Source of the DNA: Agromyces sp. 3263
GTDB lineage: Bacteria > Actinomycetota > Actinomycetes > Actinomycetales > Microbacteriaceae
DNA: 64,000 nt
Direction: 5' to 3'
Assembly: GCF_031456545.1 (NCBI RefSeq)
Contig: NZ_JAVDUV010000001.1
Span: 2,356,001-2,420,000 of the forward strand
In this document: positions 26,017 to 34,136 of the stretch, piece by piece
How positions within the stretch are numbered: position 1 is the stretch's first letter
Layout: every line of letters starts with the position of its first letter
Made by a program: the position numbers and the translations under genes
Notes under the pieces: generated by a model
What the model saw: the letters and a program-made list of their open reading frames with translations, nothing else
Databases searched by the model: none
Told to the model about the DNA's origin: nothing

Positions 26017-27581
26017 CCGCGGCTCAGGATCCGGCGCTCCGGGCGCTCGTCGGCGGGGTGCTCTGGCCGGGCTTCCTCGGCCGCGCCGTGCCCTCGTGGC
26101 TTCGGGCCGAGCTCGCCGACGGCGGACTCGCGGGAGTCGTGCTCTTCTCGCACAACCTCGGCGACGAGGCTGAGCGGGTCGCGCTCGCAGCGGAGCTCCG
26201 CGGCATCCGCCCGGGCCTCGTCGTCGGCATCGACGAGGAGGGCGGCAACGTCACCCGGCTCGAGGCGGCCACGGGTTCCTCACTGCCCGGTGCCGCGCAG
26301 CTCGGCTTCGTAGACGACACGGATGCCACGACCGCCGTCGGCGTCGCACTGGCCGAGCGCTCGCTCGCGGTCGGCGCGAACGTCGTGCTCGCTCCCGTCG
26401 CCGACGTGAACACCGACCCGCGCAACCCCGTCATCGGCGTGCGCGCCTTCGGCGACGAGCCCGAGGTCGTCTCGCGGCACGTCGCGGCGGCCGTGCGCGG
26501 CATCCAGTCCGCGGGCGCCGCGGCGTGCGTGAAGCACTTCCCCGGCCATGGCGACACGCACGTCGACTCCCACCATGCCCTGCCCACGCTCGCCATCGGG
26601 CCCGCGGAGATCGAGCGGATGCACCTGCTGCCGTTCCGCGCCGCGATCGACGTCGGCGTCGCCGCCGTGATGACCGGGCATCTCGTGGTGCCCGAGTGGG
26701 GCGATGCCCCGGCGACGCTGAACCCGGCGATCCTGGGGCGCCTGCGCGCCATGGGCTTCGACGGCGTCATCATCACCGACGCGCTCGACATGGCGGCCGT
26801 GCGCGCCACCGTCGGGGCAGGGCCGGGCGCCGTGCTGGCCCTCCTCGCCGGGGCCGACCTGCTGTGCATCGGCAATCCGCGCAACCCGGGCGTCGATGCC
26901 GCGCCCGACCAGGACGAACGCGACTTCCGCGAGGTGCAGCACGCCATCCTCGCGGCGCTCGACGACGGCAGCCTGCCCGTCGCCGTGCTCGAGACCGCCG
27001 CAGCACGCGTACGCGCGCTCGGCGACTCGCTCGCCGGTGGGGGATTCACCGGTGAGCAGGGCGGCCCTGGTGTCGGGGCCGCAGCGGAAGGGGGGCGGAT
27101 GTCGTGGGACACGGCATCCGTCGCCCGCGCCGCGCTCTCCGTCGACGGGGAGGTTCCCGCCTCGACCGGCCCCCGCACCGTGCTCGACGTGCGTGGACGG
27201 TCGACGATCGCCGTGGACGGCGACGCCGACTACGTCGCCGACGTGCTCGCCGGGGGAGGTCGCGTCATCCGCGTCGCGACGGCCGGCGGCTCGAGCGCAT
27301 CGGGCGGCGACCTGCGCCGACAGGTCGCGGTGGCCGCCGAGACCACGGGCGCCCGGGAGCCCTTCGTGCTCCTGGTCGACGCGATCGGGGCGCACAGCCC
27401 GCAGCGAGACGTGATCGAGCAGCTCGCCGCCGTGCGTCCGGCGGCGATCGTCGTGAATGTGGGCATGCCCGGCGGTCCACTGCCGCTCGCGGCCGTGCAC
27501 ACGCGCGCGGCGAGCCGCCTCGCCGCCGAGGCCGTCGGCGAGTTCCTCGCCGAGGGCACGCGGCACGAGGTGACGGCATGA
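26013..27581 (+). CDS. nagZ: Beta-N-acetylglucosaminidase NagZ (GH3), cytoplasmic
   Basis: A 522-residue GH3 enzyme. The NagZ-specific loop KHFPGHGDTHVDSHHALP starts at Lys174 and carries the Asp181-His183 dyad. The nucleophile Asp256 lies in ITDALDM. The C-terminal ~170 residues form the second alpha/beta domain found in Gram-positive forms but absent from E. coli NagZ. No signal peptide is visible, unlike the secreted Bacillus enzyme, so it should cut GlcNAc from GlcNAc-MurNAc or GlcNAc-anhydroMurNAc after import. The start overlaps the permease stop and the stop overlaps anmK; both are ATGA. Confidence 0.93.
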   Translation: MTAAQDPALRALVGGVLWPGFLGRAVPSWLRAELADGGLAGVVLFSHNLGDEAERVALAAELRGIRPGLVVGIDEEGGNVTRLEAATGSSLPGAAQLGFVDDTDATTAVGVALAERSLAVGANVVLAPVADVNTDPRNPVIGVRAFGDEPEVVSRHVAAAVRGIQSAGAAACVKHFPGHGDTHVDSHHALPTLAIGPAEIERMHLLPFRAAIDVGVAAVMTGHLVVPEWGDAPATLNPAILGRLRAMGFDGVIITDALDMAAVRATVGAGPGAVLALLAGADLLCIGNPRNPGVDAAPDQDERDFREVQHAILAALDDGSLPVAVLETAAARVRALGDSLAGGGFTGEQGGPGVGAAAEGGRMSWDTASVARAALSVDGEVPASTGPRTVLDVRGRSTIAVDGDADYVADVLAGGGRVIRVATAGGSSASGGDLRRQVAVAAETTGAREPFVLLVDAIGAHSPQRDVIEQLAAVRPAAIVVNVGMPGGPLPLAAVHTRAASRLAAEAVGEFLAEGTRHEVTA

Positions 27582-28828
27582 TCGTGCTCTCGCTGCAGTC
27601 GGGCACGTCGGCCGACGGCATCGACGTCGCGGTCGTCGAGGTGGCCGCCCACGATGCGGGTGAACGGCCGTCCGTGGGCATGCGGCTGCTGCACGCCGCG
27701 ACCGTCGCGTGGTCGGCCGAGGGCCGCGACCGCATCCTCGCGGCCTCGGCGGGCGAGTCGCTCACCGCCGGCGCGTTCTGCGAGCTCGACACCCTCCTGG
27801 GCCAGGCCTTCGCGGATGCCGCGGCGACCGGGATGGAGGCGACGGGGGCCGTGCCCAACCTCGTCGTCTCGCACGGCCAGACGATCTTCCACTGGGTCGA
27901 GCACGGGCACGCCCGCGGCACCCTGCAGCTCGGGGAGCCCTCGTGGATCGCCGAGCGCGTGGGCGCGCCCGTGCTCTCGCACCTGCGCGCGGCCGACATC
28001 GCCGCGGGCGGGGAGGGCGCCCCGCTCATGGCCGTCTTCGACGCGGCCTGGCTCGGCGCCGAAGCCGCCCAGACCGGCCGCGCGATCGCCACGGCGAACC
28101 TCGGCGGCATCGCGAACGTGCAGCTGGTGCGACCGCACGGCGACGTGCTCGCCTTCGACAGCGGCCCGGGCAACGGGCTCATCGACGCCGTGGTCGCGCG
28201 CGCGACCGAGGGCGCCCTCGGCTACGACGCCGACGGTCGCCTCGCGGCCGCCGGACGGGTCGACCCTGCGCTGCTCGCCGCGCTGCTGCGGCATCCCTAC
28301 TTCTCGGCGACGACGCCGAAGACCACCGGGCGCGAGACGTTCGACCTCGGCGTCGTCGACCGGGCGGTCGCGGTATCCGGAACCGAGGCGCTCCCGCTCG
28401 AGGATCTCGCTGCGACGCTCACCGAGCTGACCGCGCGCACCGTGGTCGACGCCGTCGCACCGGGCGGCGATGCGAGCCTCGACGTGGCCGATGACGGGCC
28501 CGCACTGCTCCTCTGCTCGGGCGGAGGCGCGCTGAACCCCGCGCTCATGGCCCGCATCACCGCGCTCGCCGCCGACCGCGGCCTCGCCGTCGAGACGAGC
28601 GACCGGCGAGGCATCGACCCGTCGTTCAAGGAATCGCTGATGTTCGCGTTCCTCGGCTTCCTGAGCTGGCACGGGGTGCCCGCGCGCCTCTCGGGCGACG
28701 CGCGGGGCGAGCCCAGGATCGCCGGCCGCCTGACGCCCGGCCCCGCCGGTCTGCACCTTCCGCCGCCGCTCACCGGCGTCGCATCCGTCAGCATCAGCAG
28801 CACCGAATCCGGGGGAACACCGTCATGA
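27578..28828 (+). CDS. anmK: Anhydro-N-acetylmuramic acid kinase
   Basis: A 416-residue AnmK. It carries the N-terminal SGTSADGID motif (residues 9-17), NLGGIANVQL, FDSGPGNGLID with the catalytic region, and CSGGGALNPALM. The enzyme opens the 1,6-anhydro ring and phosphorylates, giving MurNAc-6-phosphate, which MurQ then uses. Its presence implies that the cell meets anhydro-muropeptides made by lytic transglycosylases. Starts and stops overlap nagZ and murQ, indicating tight coupling. A short unconserved tail rich in Ser/Thr/Gly ends the protein. Confidence 0.94.
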   Translation: MIVLSLQSGTSADGIDVAVVEVAAHDAGERPSVGMRLLHAATVAWSAEGRDRILAASAGESLTAGAFCELDTLLGQAFADAAATGMEATGAVPNLVVSHGQTIFHWVEHGHARGTLQLGEPSWIAERVGAPVLSHLRAADIAAGGEGAPLMAVFDAAWLGAEAAQTGRAIATANLGGIANVQLVRPHGDVLAFDSGPGNGLIDAVVARATEGALGYDADGRLAAAGRVDPALLAALLRHPYFSATTPKTTGRETFDLGVVDRAVAVSGTEALPLEDLAATLTELTARTVVDAVAPGGDASLDVADDGPALLLCSGGGALNPALMARITALAADRGLAVETSDRRGIDPSFKESLMFAFLGFLSWHGVPARLSGDARGEPRIAGRLTPGPAGLHLPPPLTGVASVSISSTESGGTPS

Positions 28829-29892
28829 ACCACACCGCCCAGCACGATGCCGTGCGGTCGGCGCAGTCCGAGCCCGCGACGCGGCCGGCGGCCGAAGATG
28901 CCGAGGCGACGCAGGCCAGGGCGACCGAGCAGCATGCCGCACTGCGCCAGCTGCTCGGCGAGCTCGACACCGAGGGCGTCAACGACGCGCACGGCGAGTT
29001 CGACCTGCTCGCGACCGAGGCGCAACTCGCCGCGATGCAGGAGGAGAGCGCCCAGGCGGTCGCCGCGGTGACGGATGCCGCGCCGCAGGTCGCCGCGGCC
29101 ATCGACGCGATCGTTCCGCGCCTCCGCGCGGGTGGCCGCCTGGTGTACCTCGGCGCCGGCACCGCCGGACGCATGGGCGTGCTCGACGCGAGCGAGATCC
29201 CGCCCACCTTCGGCACCGACCCGGCCCTCGTCGTCGGCGTCATCGCGGGTGGCGAGGTGGCCCTGCGGTCCGCCGTCGAGGACGCCGAGGACGACGCCGC
29301 GCGCGGAGCGGCCGACCTGGACGCCATCGGACTCACGGCCGCCGACGCCGTCGTCGGCATCTCCGCCTCGGGGCGCACGCCCTACGTCGTCGGGGCCCTC
29401 GAACACGCACGACGACTCGGGGCACTCACCGTCGGGCTCTCGTGCAACGCCGGATCGACGATCGGCCACGTCGCCGACCTCGCGATCGAGACCGTCGTCG
29501 GCCCCGAGATCGTCGCCGGCTCGACCCGTCTCAAGGGCGGCACCGCCCAGAAGCTCGTGCTCAACGCCATCTCCACCATCGCGATGGTTCGGCTCGGCAA
29601 GGTCCACGGCAACCTCATGGTCGACGTGCAGGCCACCAACGCGAAGCTCCGCGCACGTGCGGAACGCATCGTGATGCTGGCGACGGGCACGGATGCCGCT
29701 GCGGCATCCGCTGCCCTCGAATCGGTGGGCGGTTCGGTGAAGGCCGCTATCCTCGTGACCATTACTGGGGTGACTCCCGATGACGCGATCGCGCGCCTCT
29801 CGTCGCACGATGGGGTGTTGCGAGATGCTCTGAATGAGGTTCGCGCGACATCCATGCCCGCGACCCGAGCAGAGGAGAACGATGGCTCGTGA
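28825..29892 (+). CDS. murQ: N-acetylmuramic acid-6-phosphate etherase
   Basis: A 355-residue SIS-domain enzyme. It removes D-lactate from MurNAc-6-phosphate, giving GlcNAc-6-phosphate. The family core is plain: LVYLGAGTAGRMGVLDASEI with the presumed catalytic Glu124, PPTFG, SASGRTPYV and GSTRLKGGTAQKLVLN. It is about 55 residues longer than E. coli MurQ, mostly through an Ala/Glu-rich N-terminal extension of ~40 residues. That extension begins at an ATG overlapping the anmK stop, and a later start is possible. The C-terminal end overlaps the regulator gene by 11 bp. Confidence 0.95.
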   Translation: MNHTAQHDAVRSAQSEPATRPAAEDAEATQARATEQHAALRQLLGELDTEGVNDAHGEFDLLATEAQLAAMQEESAQAVAAVTDAAPQVAAAIDAIVPRLRAGGRLVYLGAGTAGRMGVLDASEIPPTFGTDPALVVGVIAGGEVALRSAVEDAEDDAARGAADLDAIGLTAADAVVGISASGRTPYVVGALEHARRLGALTVGLSCNAGSTIGHVADLAIETVVGPEIVAGSTRLKGGTAQKLVLNAISTIAMVRLGKVHGNLMVDVQATNAKLRARAERIVMLATGTDAAAASAALESVGGSVKAAILVTITGVTPDDAIARLSSHDGVLRDALNEVRATSMPATRAEENDGS

Positions 29893-30766
29893 CGTGCTCT
29901 CCAACGTGCGCCAGGCGCTGCCGCGCCTGAGCTCGTCCGAGGCGCGCGTCGCGGAGGCGATCATCGCCGATCCCGGGATCGTCGTCGATCTGACCATCAC
30001 CGACCTCGCGCAGCTCTGCGGCACTTCCCTGTCGACCGTCGCGCGGTTCTGCCAGACCCTCGGCTACAGCGGCTACCGCGAGTTCCGCATGGAGGTCGCG
30101 AGCGCGATCAGCCGCGAGGCCGCGGAGCGCGACCGGTTCGGCCTGGCCGATTCCGACATCAGCCCAGACGACGCCGCGGCCGACGTGGTCGCGAAGATCG
30201 CGTTCCACGAGGTGCTCGCGATCGAGCAGACCGTGCAGGGCCTCGACGTCGAGGTGCTCGACCGGGTGGTCGACGCGATCGCCGGTGCCAGGCACGTCGA
30301 CCTCTACGGGTTCGGCGCGAGCGGGCTGACCGCCCAGGACCTGCAGCAGAAGCTCGCCCGCATCGGCATCTCGGCGTCGTGCTCGGTCGACGTGCACCTC
30401 GCCCTCGTGACGGCGGCGCTGCGGAAACCCGGTGACGTCGCGATCGGCATCTCCCACTCGGGGCTCACGAGCGAGACCATCCACGCGCTCACCGTCGCGC
30501 GGGACGCCGGCGCGATGACCGTCGCCCTCACGAACTCGCCCGACTCACCGATCACCGAGGTGGCCGACGCGGTGCTCACCACGCAGGCACGCGAATCGCC
30601 CTACCGCATGGGCGCGATGTCGAGCCGCATCGCACAGCTCGCCGTCGTGGACTTCGTGTTCGTGCGGGTCGCCCAGCGCCGGCACGAGGACGTCGCCGAC
30701 CCCCTGCGCCGCACTTTCGAGGTGACTGCCAGCCACAAGGTGGCGGCGCGCAAGCGGCGCGACTGA
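29882..30766 (+). CDS. RpiR-family transcriptional regulator (MurR-like)
   Basis: A 294-residue regulator with an N-terminal RpiR helix-turn-helix (LPRLSSSEARVAEAII through SLSTVARFCQTLGYSGYREF, residues ~13-70) and a C-terminal SIS sugar-phosphate-binding domain (residues ~130-260; GISHSGLTSETIHAL). The known relative MurR senses MurNAc-6-phosphate, the MurQ substrate. It probably controls the operon promoter at 22723-22764, and possibly the divergent kinase. The ATG at 29882 with GAGGAG fits; an in-frame ATG 16 codons earlier lies inside murQ. The end has a basic KVAARKRRD tail. Confidence 0.92.
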   Translation: MARDVLSNVRQALPRLSSSEARVAEAIIADPGIVVDLTITDLAQLCGTSLSTVARFCQTLGYSGYREFRMEVASAISREAAERDRFGLADSDISPDDAAADVVAKIAFHEVLAIEQTVQGLDVEVLDRVVDAIAGARHVDLYGFGASGLTAQDLQQKLARIGISASCSVDVHLALVTAALRKPGDVAIGISHSGLTSETIHALTVARDAGAMTVALTNSPDSPITEVADAVLTTQARESPYRMGAMSSRIAQLAVVDFVFVRVAQRRHEDVADPLRRTFEVTASHKVAARKRRD

Positions 30767-30890
30767 TCCGCGCCCTCTCGGAGTGGTTCCGGCTCTATCG
30801 GACCGGTGCCGAACGCGCGACAATCAAGTGAACGGCGGGCGGGCGTGCCGTCACCCCCTCGACACCGCGCCCGTAAGCATCGAGGCCATC

Positions 30891-31205
30891 ATGGGCTTCC
30901 TCATCTACGACCGAGGCGAGCCGATCGAGCTCGACGATCGTGCGCTGGCGCACCTGCAGGTGGTCATCATCGACAAGCTGCGCCGCGGGGAGCACTTCTC
31001 ACTGACCCTGCGGGGTGAACGCGGCATGGTGTCGTACTGGGTGAGCCCCCGCACGGCCATCGAGTTCGTCTACCACGGCAACCGGCGGCCGGTGCTGAAC
31101 CACGCGTGGCTCGAGCAGCTCGCCGGCGAGGTCGGGCTCACCGGCGTGCTGACCCTGGTTCCGGAGCCGCCCTCATCTGCAGAGCTTCAGCACGACTCGA
31201 CGTAG
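30891..31205 (+). CDS. Small protein of the DUF7882 type (often mislabelled ATP-dependent DNA ligase)
   Basis: A 104-residue protein beginning MGFLIYDRGEPIELDDRALAHLQ, with KLRRGEHFSL and a PVLNHAWLEQLA stretch. I recognise this pattern from small Microbacteriaceae proteins that are often auto-annotated as DNA ligase although they are far too short to be one. No function is known. GAGG precedes the ATG; an upstream in-frame ATG is not supported. Its stop overlaps the end of the next, convergent gene by 19 bp, and a small hairpin CGACT/AGTCG lies in that overlap. Confidence 0.65.
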   Translation: MGFLIYDRGEPIELDDRALAHLQVVIIDKLRRGEHFSLTLRGERGMVSYWVSPRTAIEFVYHGNRRPVLNHAWLEQLAGEVGLTGVLTLVPEPPSSAELQHDST

Positions 31206-31537
31206 TCGATCTGCACCGTCGCGAAGTCGGCGAGCTCCTCGGCGCTGAACGGCCTGGCGCTGACCACGCCCACCCGATCGGCCTTCGCGTTGAGCGACTG
31301 CGCCGTGTCGGCCTCCAGCAGCTCGTCGCTCGGCTCGACGCGTGAGATCGAGGCGGTCTCGACCTGCCACCCGATCGTGAACTGCGCCCGGCGCACCGAC
31401 CCGTCGTTCGACACGAACGGGATCTCGATGAGGTCGAGCTCCTGTTTCCGGGCCAGCGCGAGCCCGTAGCGCATGACGGCGTCGGCGATCTCGGTCCCGG
31501 TCAGGTACGACCCGACGCGGCTGGTGATGAGCTTCAT
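31187..31537 (-). CDS. Small conserved-looking protein of unknown function
   Basis: A 116-residue acidic cytoplasmic protein without membrane segments. It begins MKLITSRVGSYLTGTEIADA, has VRRAQFTIGWQVETAS in the middle and ends in a cysteine. It resembles the DUF7882-type neighbour in size and in being a small single-domain beta-rich protein, but I see no clear homology. It has a ribosome-binding site (GGGGGG) and a good -10 (TAGAAT at 31602-31597 on the minus strand). Both support the start at 31537 rather than the ATG 38 codons earlier. The 3' ends of the two genes overlap tail to tail. Confidence 0.6.
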   Translation of the reverse strand: MKLITSRVGSYLTGTEIADAVMRYGLALARKQELDLIEIPFVSNDGSVRRAQFTIGWQVETASISRVEPSDELLEADTAQSLNAKADRVGVVSARPFSAEELADFATVQIDYVESC

Positions 31538-31673
31538 GGCGGTCCCCCCGTCGGCTCGACGTCTGAGCGGTTGCCGGGGTCCGGGGCACCGATCCAATTC
31601 TAAATCCGGATGCCGCGCGGCGCCAGATGTCCCGTCGTGCGTCGTGCGCATGCGCGCGGGCGGACGGTGCGCC

Positions 31674-32396
31674 TCAGTCGCCGAGCCGGAGCGAGCGGTC
31701 CACGATCGCGGCGGCGACCTTGCTGATCCCGAGCTGGTGCGACCTCGCGTACCGTCGGATGAGCTCGAACGCCTGCTCGATGGTCACGCCGTTCGTGTAG
31801 GCCACGACGCCCTTGGCCTGCTCGATGACCACCCGGCTGCTCAGCGCACCCTGCAACTGCTCGGCGAGCACAGCCGTCTCGCGCATCGAGCGCTCGTGGA
31901 GGATCCCGATCGTCGCGACATCCGCGAACGCCCGGGCTGCGATGCGGTCCTCCTCGTCGAGGGTGCCAGGTCGGTCGCGGAGGAGGTTGAGCGTGCCGAT
32001 GGTGTTGTCACGGAGCCGCATGGGCAGCGCGTGCACCGACTCGAACCCGAGCTCCAGGGCTCGGTCGCGGAACCGCGACCACTCCACCGGACTGGCCGCG
32101 ATGTCGGGCACCTCGACGACCTCGCCCGAGCGGTAGCACTCGACGCACGGCCCGGCCTCGGCGCTGAGCTGGATCACCTCGACGAGGTGGCTCGCCTCGC
32201 TGGTGGACGCCATCACGTCGAGCTCGCCATGGCCGTCGGCGAGCAGGATGGCCGCCGCAGTGGTGTCGAGGAGTTCGGCGCAGCTGTCGACGAGCAGCTG
32301 GAGCAGGTCCACCACGTCGTATCCGTCGACGAGCGTGTCGGCGAGGATCGCGAACGTCTGGAGGAGTTGCGTCTCCTTCGTTCGCTGCTCGGTCAT
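31674..32396 (-). CDS. GAF-ANTAR regulatory protein 1
   Basis: A 240-residue protein with a GAF sensor domain (residues ~25-165, including AGPCVECYRSGEVVEVPDI) and a C-terminal ANTAR RNA-binding domain (residues ~175-235, VIEQAKGVVAYTNGVTIEQAF). ANTAR proteins bind pairs of short RNA hairpins and prevent termination. The GAF domain binds an unknown small ligand or redox signal. A Cys-x-x-Cys (CVEC) in the GAF domain may be redox-sensitive. The start overlaps the stop of the upstream paralogue (ATGA), so both are made together. Confidence 0.88.
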   Translation of the reverse strand: MTEQRTKETQLLQTFAILADTLVDGYDVVDLLQLLVDSCAELLDTTAAAILLADGHGELDVMASTSEASHLVEVIQLSAEAGPCVECYRSGEVVEVPDIAASPVEWSRFRDRALELGFESVHALPMRLRDNTIGTLNLLRDRPGTLDEEDRIAARAFADVATIGILHERSMRETAVLAEQLQGALSSRVVIEQAKGVVAYTNGVTIEQAFELIRRYARSHQLGISKVAAAIVDRSLRLGD

Positions 32397-33097
32397 TCGC
32401 TCGCCTCGATCGCGTCGTGCTGGTTCGAGAAGCGGAGCCGGCCGTCGATGATGTCCTGTGCGACCTCCATCATCGTGCGCTCGGTGGCGAACGCATGCCC
32501 CTGGATGACGAGTCGCGCATCGTCGGGTGAGAGGTCGAGCTGGGCGAGGACCATGCCGGTCGCCTGGTGGACGATGCGGCGGGAGAAGGCATTGCCCTTG
32601 TCGTCGAGGTCGCGCCCGACCTCCCCGAGCGCCTGGCGCAGCACATGGCGGCCGACCACCCCCGCCATCGCATCGGCCTGTCGGATCTGGGTGCGGTTCA
32701 ACTCCACCGGCCGCAGCGAATAGAGGTCGACCGCGCCGATGCGCAGCGGGCCGATCGCGAGCGGGAAGGCGAAGATCGAGCGCAGCCCGTCGTCACGGGT
32801 CGCAGCGGTGAAGGCCGGCCAGCGGGAAGGCGCCCTGTGCAGGTCTGGTTCGAGCACGGGCAACCCGGAGCGCACCGCATCCCAGCACGGGCCCTCACCC
32901 AGGTCGAACTGCAGTTCGTCGAGGCGGGCAGCGATCTCGTCGCTGGCGGACAGGGTCTCGCTGCCGAGCACGTTGCCCACCGTCGAGACGGCGGCCCCAC
33001 TCACGGGGAACAGGTCGAGGAACGGGCGGCAGAACCCCGCGGGAGAACCGGAGGACCGGTCCAGTGCCTCCAACGCCGCACCGAACGAGCTTGTCAT
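32393..33097 (-). CDS. GAF-ANTAR regulatory protein 2
   Basis: A 234-residue paralogue with a GAF domain (residues ~20-160, containing FDLGEGPCWDAVRSGLPV) and an ANTAR domain (~170-228, IVHQATGMVLAQLDLSPDDA). AGGAGG stands nine bases before the ATG at 33097; an in-frame start 22 codons earlier is not supported. It is the first gene of the pair and is coupled to GAF-ANTAR 1 by an ATGA overlap. Two ANTAR proteins made from one message may form heterodimers or act on separate targets. No target leader is obvious next door. Confidence 0.85.
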   Translation of the reverse strand: MTSSFGAALEALDRSSGSPAGFCRPFLDLFPVSGAAVSTVGNVLGSETLSASDEIAARLDELQFDLGEGPCWDAVRSGLPVLEPDLHRAPSRWPAFTAATRDDGLRSIFAFPLAIGPLRIGAVDLYSLRPVELNRTQIRQADAMAGVVGRHVLRQALGEVGRDLDDKGNAFSRRIVHQATGMVLAQLDLSPDDARLVIQGHAFATERTMMEVAQDIIDGRLRFSNQHDAIEASE

Positions 33098-33222
33098 CAC
33101 GCCACCGCCTCCTGTCCTCGACGCTACTGGCCCCCGTGAGGATGTGAAAGCCCTTGCTGCCACTCGTCTGCACCGCGCGTGTGCGCCCGGCGATGTCGGC
33201 GGCGCGGCGTACCGTGGGCGCC

Positions 33223-33450
33223 ATGAGGAACCAGCTGCAGACCAGCGTCGCGCACGATGTGCTCGACGAGCCGTGCCCGCGCTGCGGGTCGACCACGGTT
33301 CGCGTCGTCGTCACCTCGTCCTTCCACGCGGTCGTCGAGATCGAGTCGACGGATGCCGCGGCCGACGCGTTCGCCCACGAAGACCCGCTGTTCGACTGCC
33401 GCGAGTGCGGCTTCGAGTGGGGCGAGCTCGTGCGCGATCTCATGAGCTGA
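33223..33450 (+). CDS. Small zinc-ribbon protein
   Basis: A 75-residue protein with two Cys-x-x-Cys knuckles, CPRC (Cys18, Cys21) and CREC (Cys59, Cys62), separated by 37 residues of beta-rich sequence. This is a treble-clef or zinc-ribbon layout and likely binds one Zn ion. The function is unknown. The ATG lies 7 nt after TACCGT (33210-33215) and lacks a ribosome-binding site, matching the leaderless pattern seen elsewhere in the window. An upstream ATG in the same frame would place the promoter inside the gene. Confidence 0.6.
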   Translation: MRNQLQTSVAHDVLDEPCPRCGSTTVRVVVTSSFHAVVEIESTDAAADAFAHEDPLFDCRECGFEWGELVRDLMS

Positions 33451-33551
33451 GGCGCGCTCGCCCTCGCTCGTCGCGGGTGCACCGTCCCGGGCGCCCGTGC
33501 CGCTGTGGATAACGACCCGCCCGCACCGACTGCTCGCTTAGGCTCGACGCC

Positions 33552-34136
33552 ATGCCCGAGTCACCCGCCCCCCTCCGCGTGCGACTTCGCGCGGGCGCGC
33601 TGGCCGCGATCGCGGGGGTGACGCTGCTGGCCGTGACCGGATGCACCGGGGCCCCGGTCCCCACCGCCGCTCCCGCCTCGTCTGCCGCCGCGGACCCGAT
33701 CTTCGCCACCGACGAGGAGGCGCTGGCCGCCGCCGAGGCGGCTTATGAGCGATTCCTCGAGGTCTCCACCGCCGTGACCAGTGATGGGGGAAGTGACCCC
33801 GAGCGACTTGAGACGGTGGCTACGGGGGCCGCCCTTGCAGAGGAAATCGATGCAGCCTCGGAGTTTCAAGCTGAAGGACTCCGAACCACGGGATCGATAC
33901 GATTTCGAGTCAACGACCTCCAGTCCAACGATGTTGCTGAGGGGCTGGCTCAAGTGACCGTGTACGTCTGTGACGACCTTCGAGATCTTGACGTTCTCGA
34001 CGCGAGCGGAAGCTCGATGGTGGTCGACGGCCGAGTCGTCGATGTCCCATACACAGTCGTTCTCGAAGGCGACGCAACATCGCTTCTGGTGAGTAAGAGG
34101 GAATTGTGGGCTCGCGACAATTTCTGCCTTGGTTGA
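33552..34136 (+). CDS. Putative lipoprotein of unknown function, with atypical 3' part
   Basis: A 194-residue predicted lipoprotein (lipobox VTGC, Cys31) with a short Ala/Pro-rich linker and a compact domain, ending CLG. Two further cysteines (in VYVCDD and DNFCLG) could form a disulfide outside the cell. No known domain is recognised. TAGGCT (33539-33544) lies 7 nt before the ATG, so the mRNA is likely leaderless. From about 33780 the base composition drops to roughly 53-58% GC with many A/T-ending codons, in contrast to the gene's first 230 bp. The 3' end overlaps the next gene by 31 bp. Confidence 0.7.
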   Translation: MPESPAPLRVRLRAGALAAIAGVTLLAVTGCTGAPVPTAAPASSAAADPIFATDEEALAAAEAAYERFLEVSTAVTSDGGSDPERLETVATGAALAEEIDAASEFQAEGLRTTGSIRFRVNDLQSNDVAEGLAQVTVYVCDDLRDLDVLDASGSSMVVDGRVVDVPYTVVLEGDATSLLVSKRELWARDNFCLG

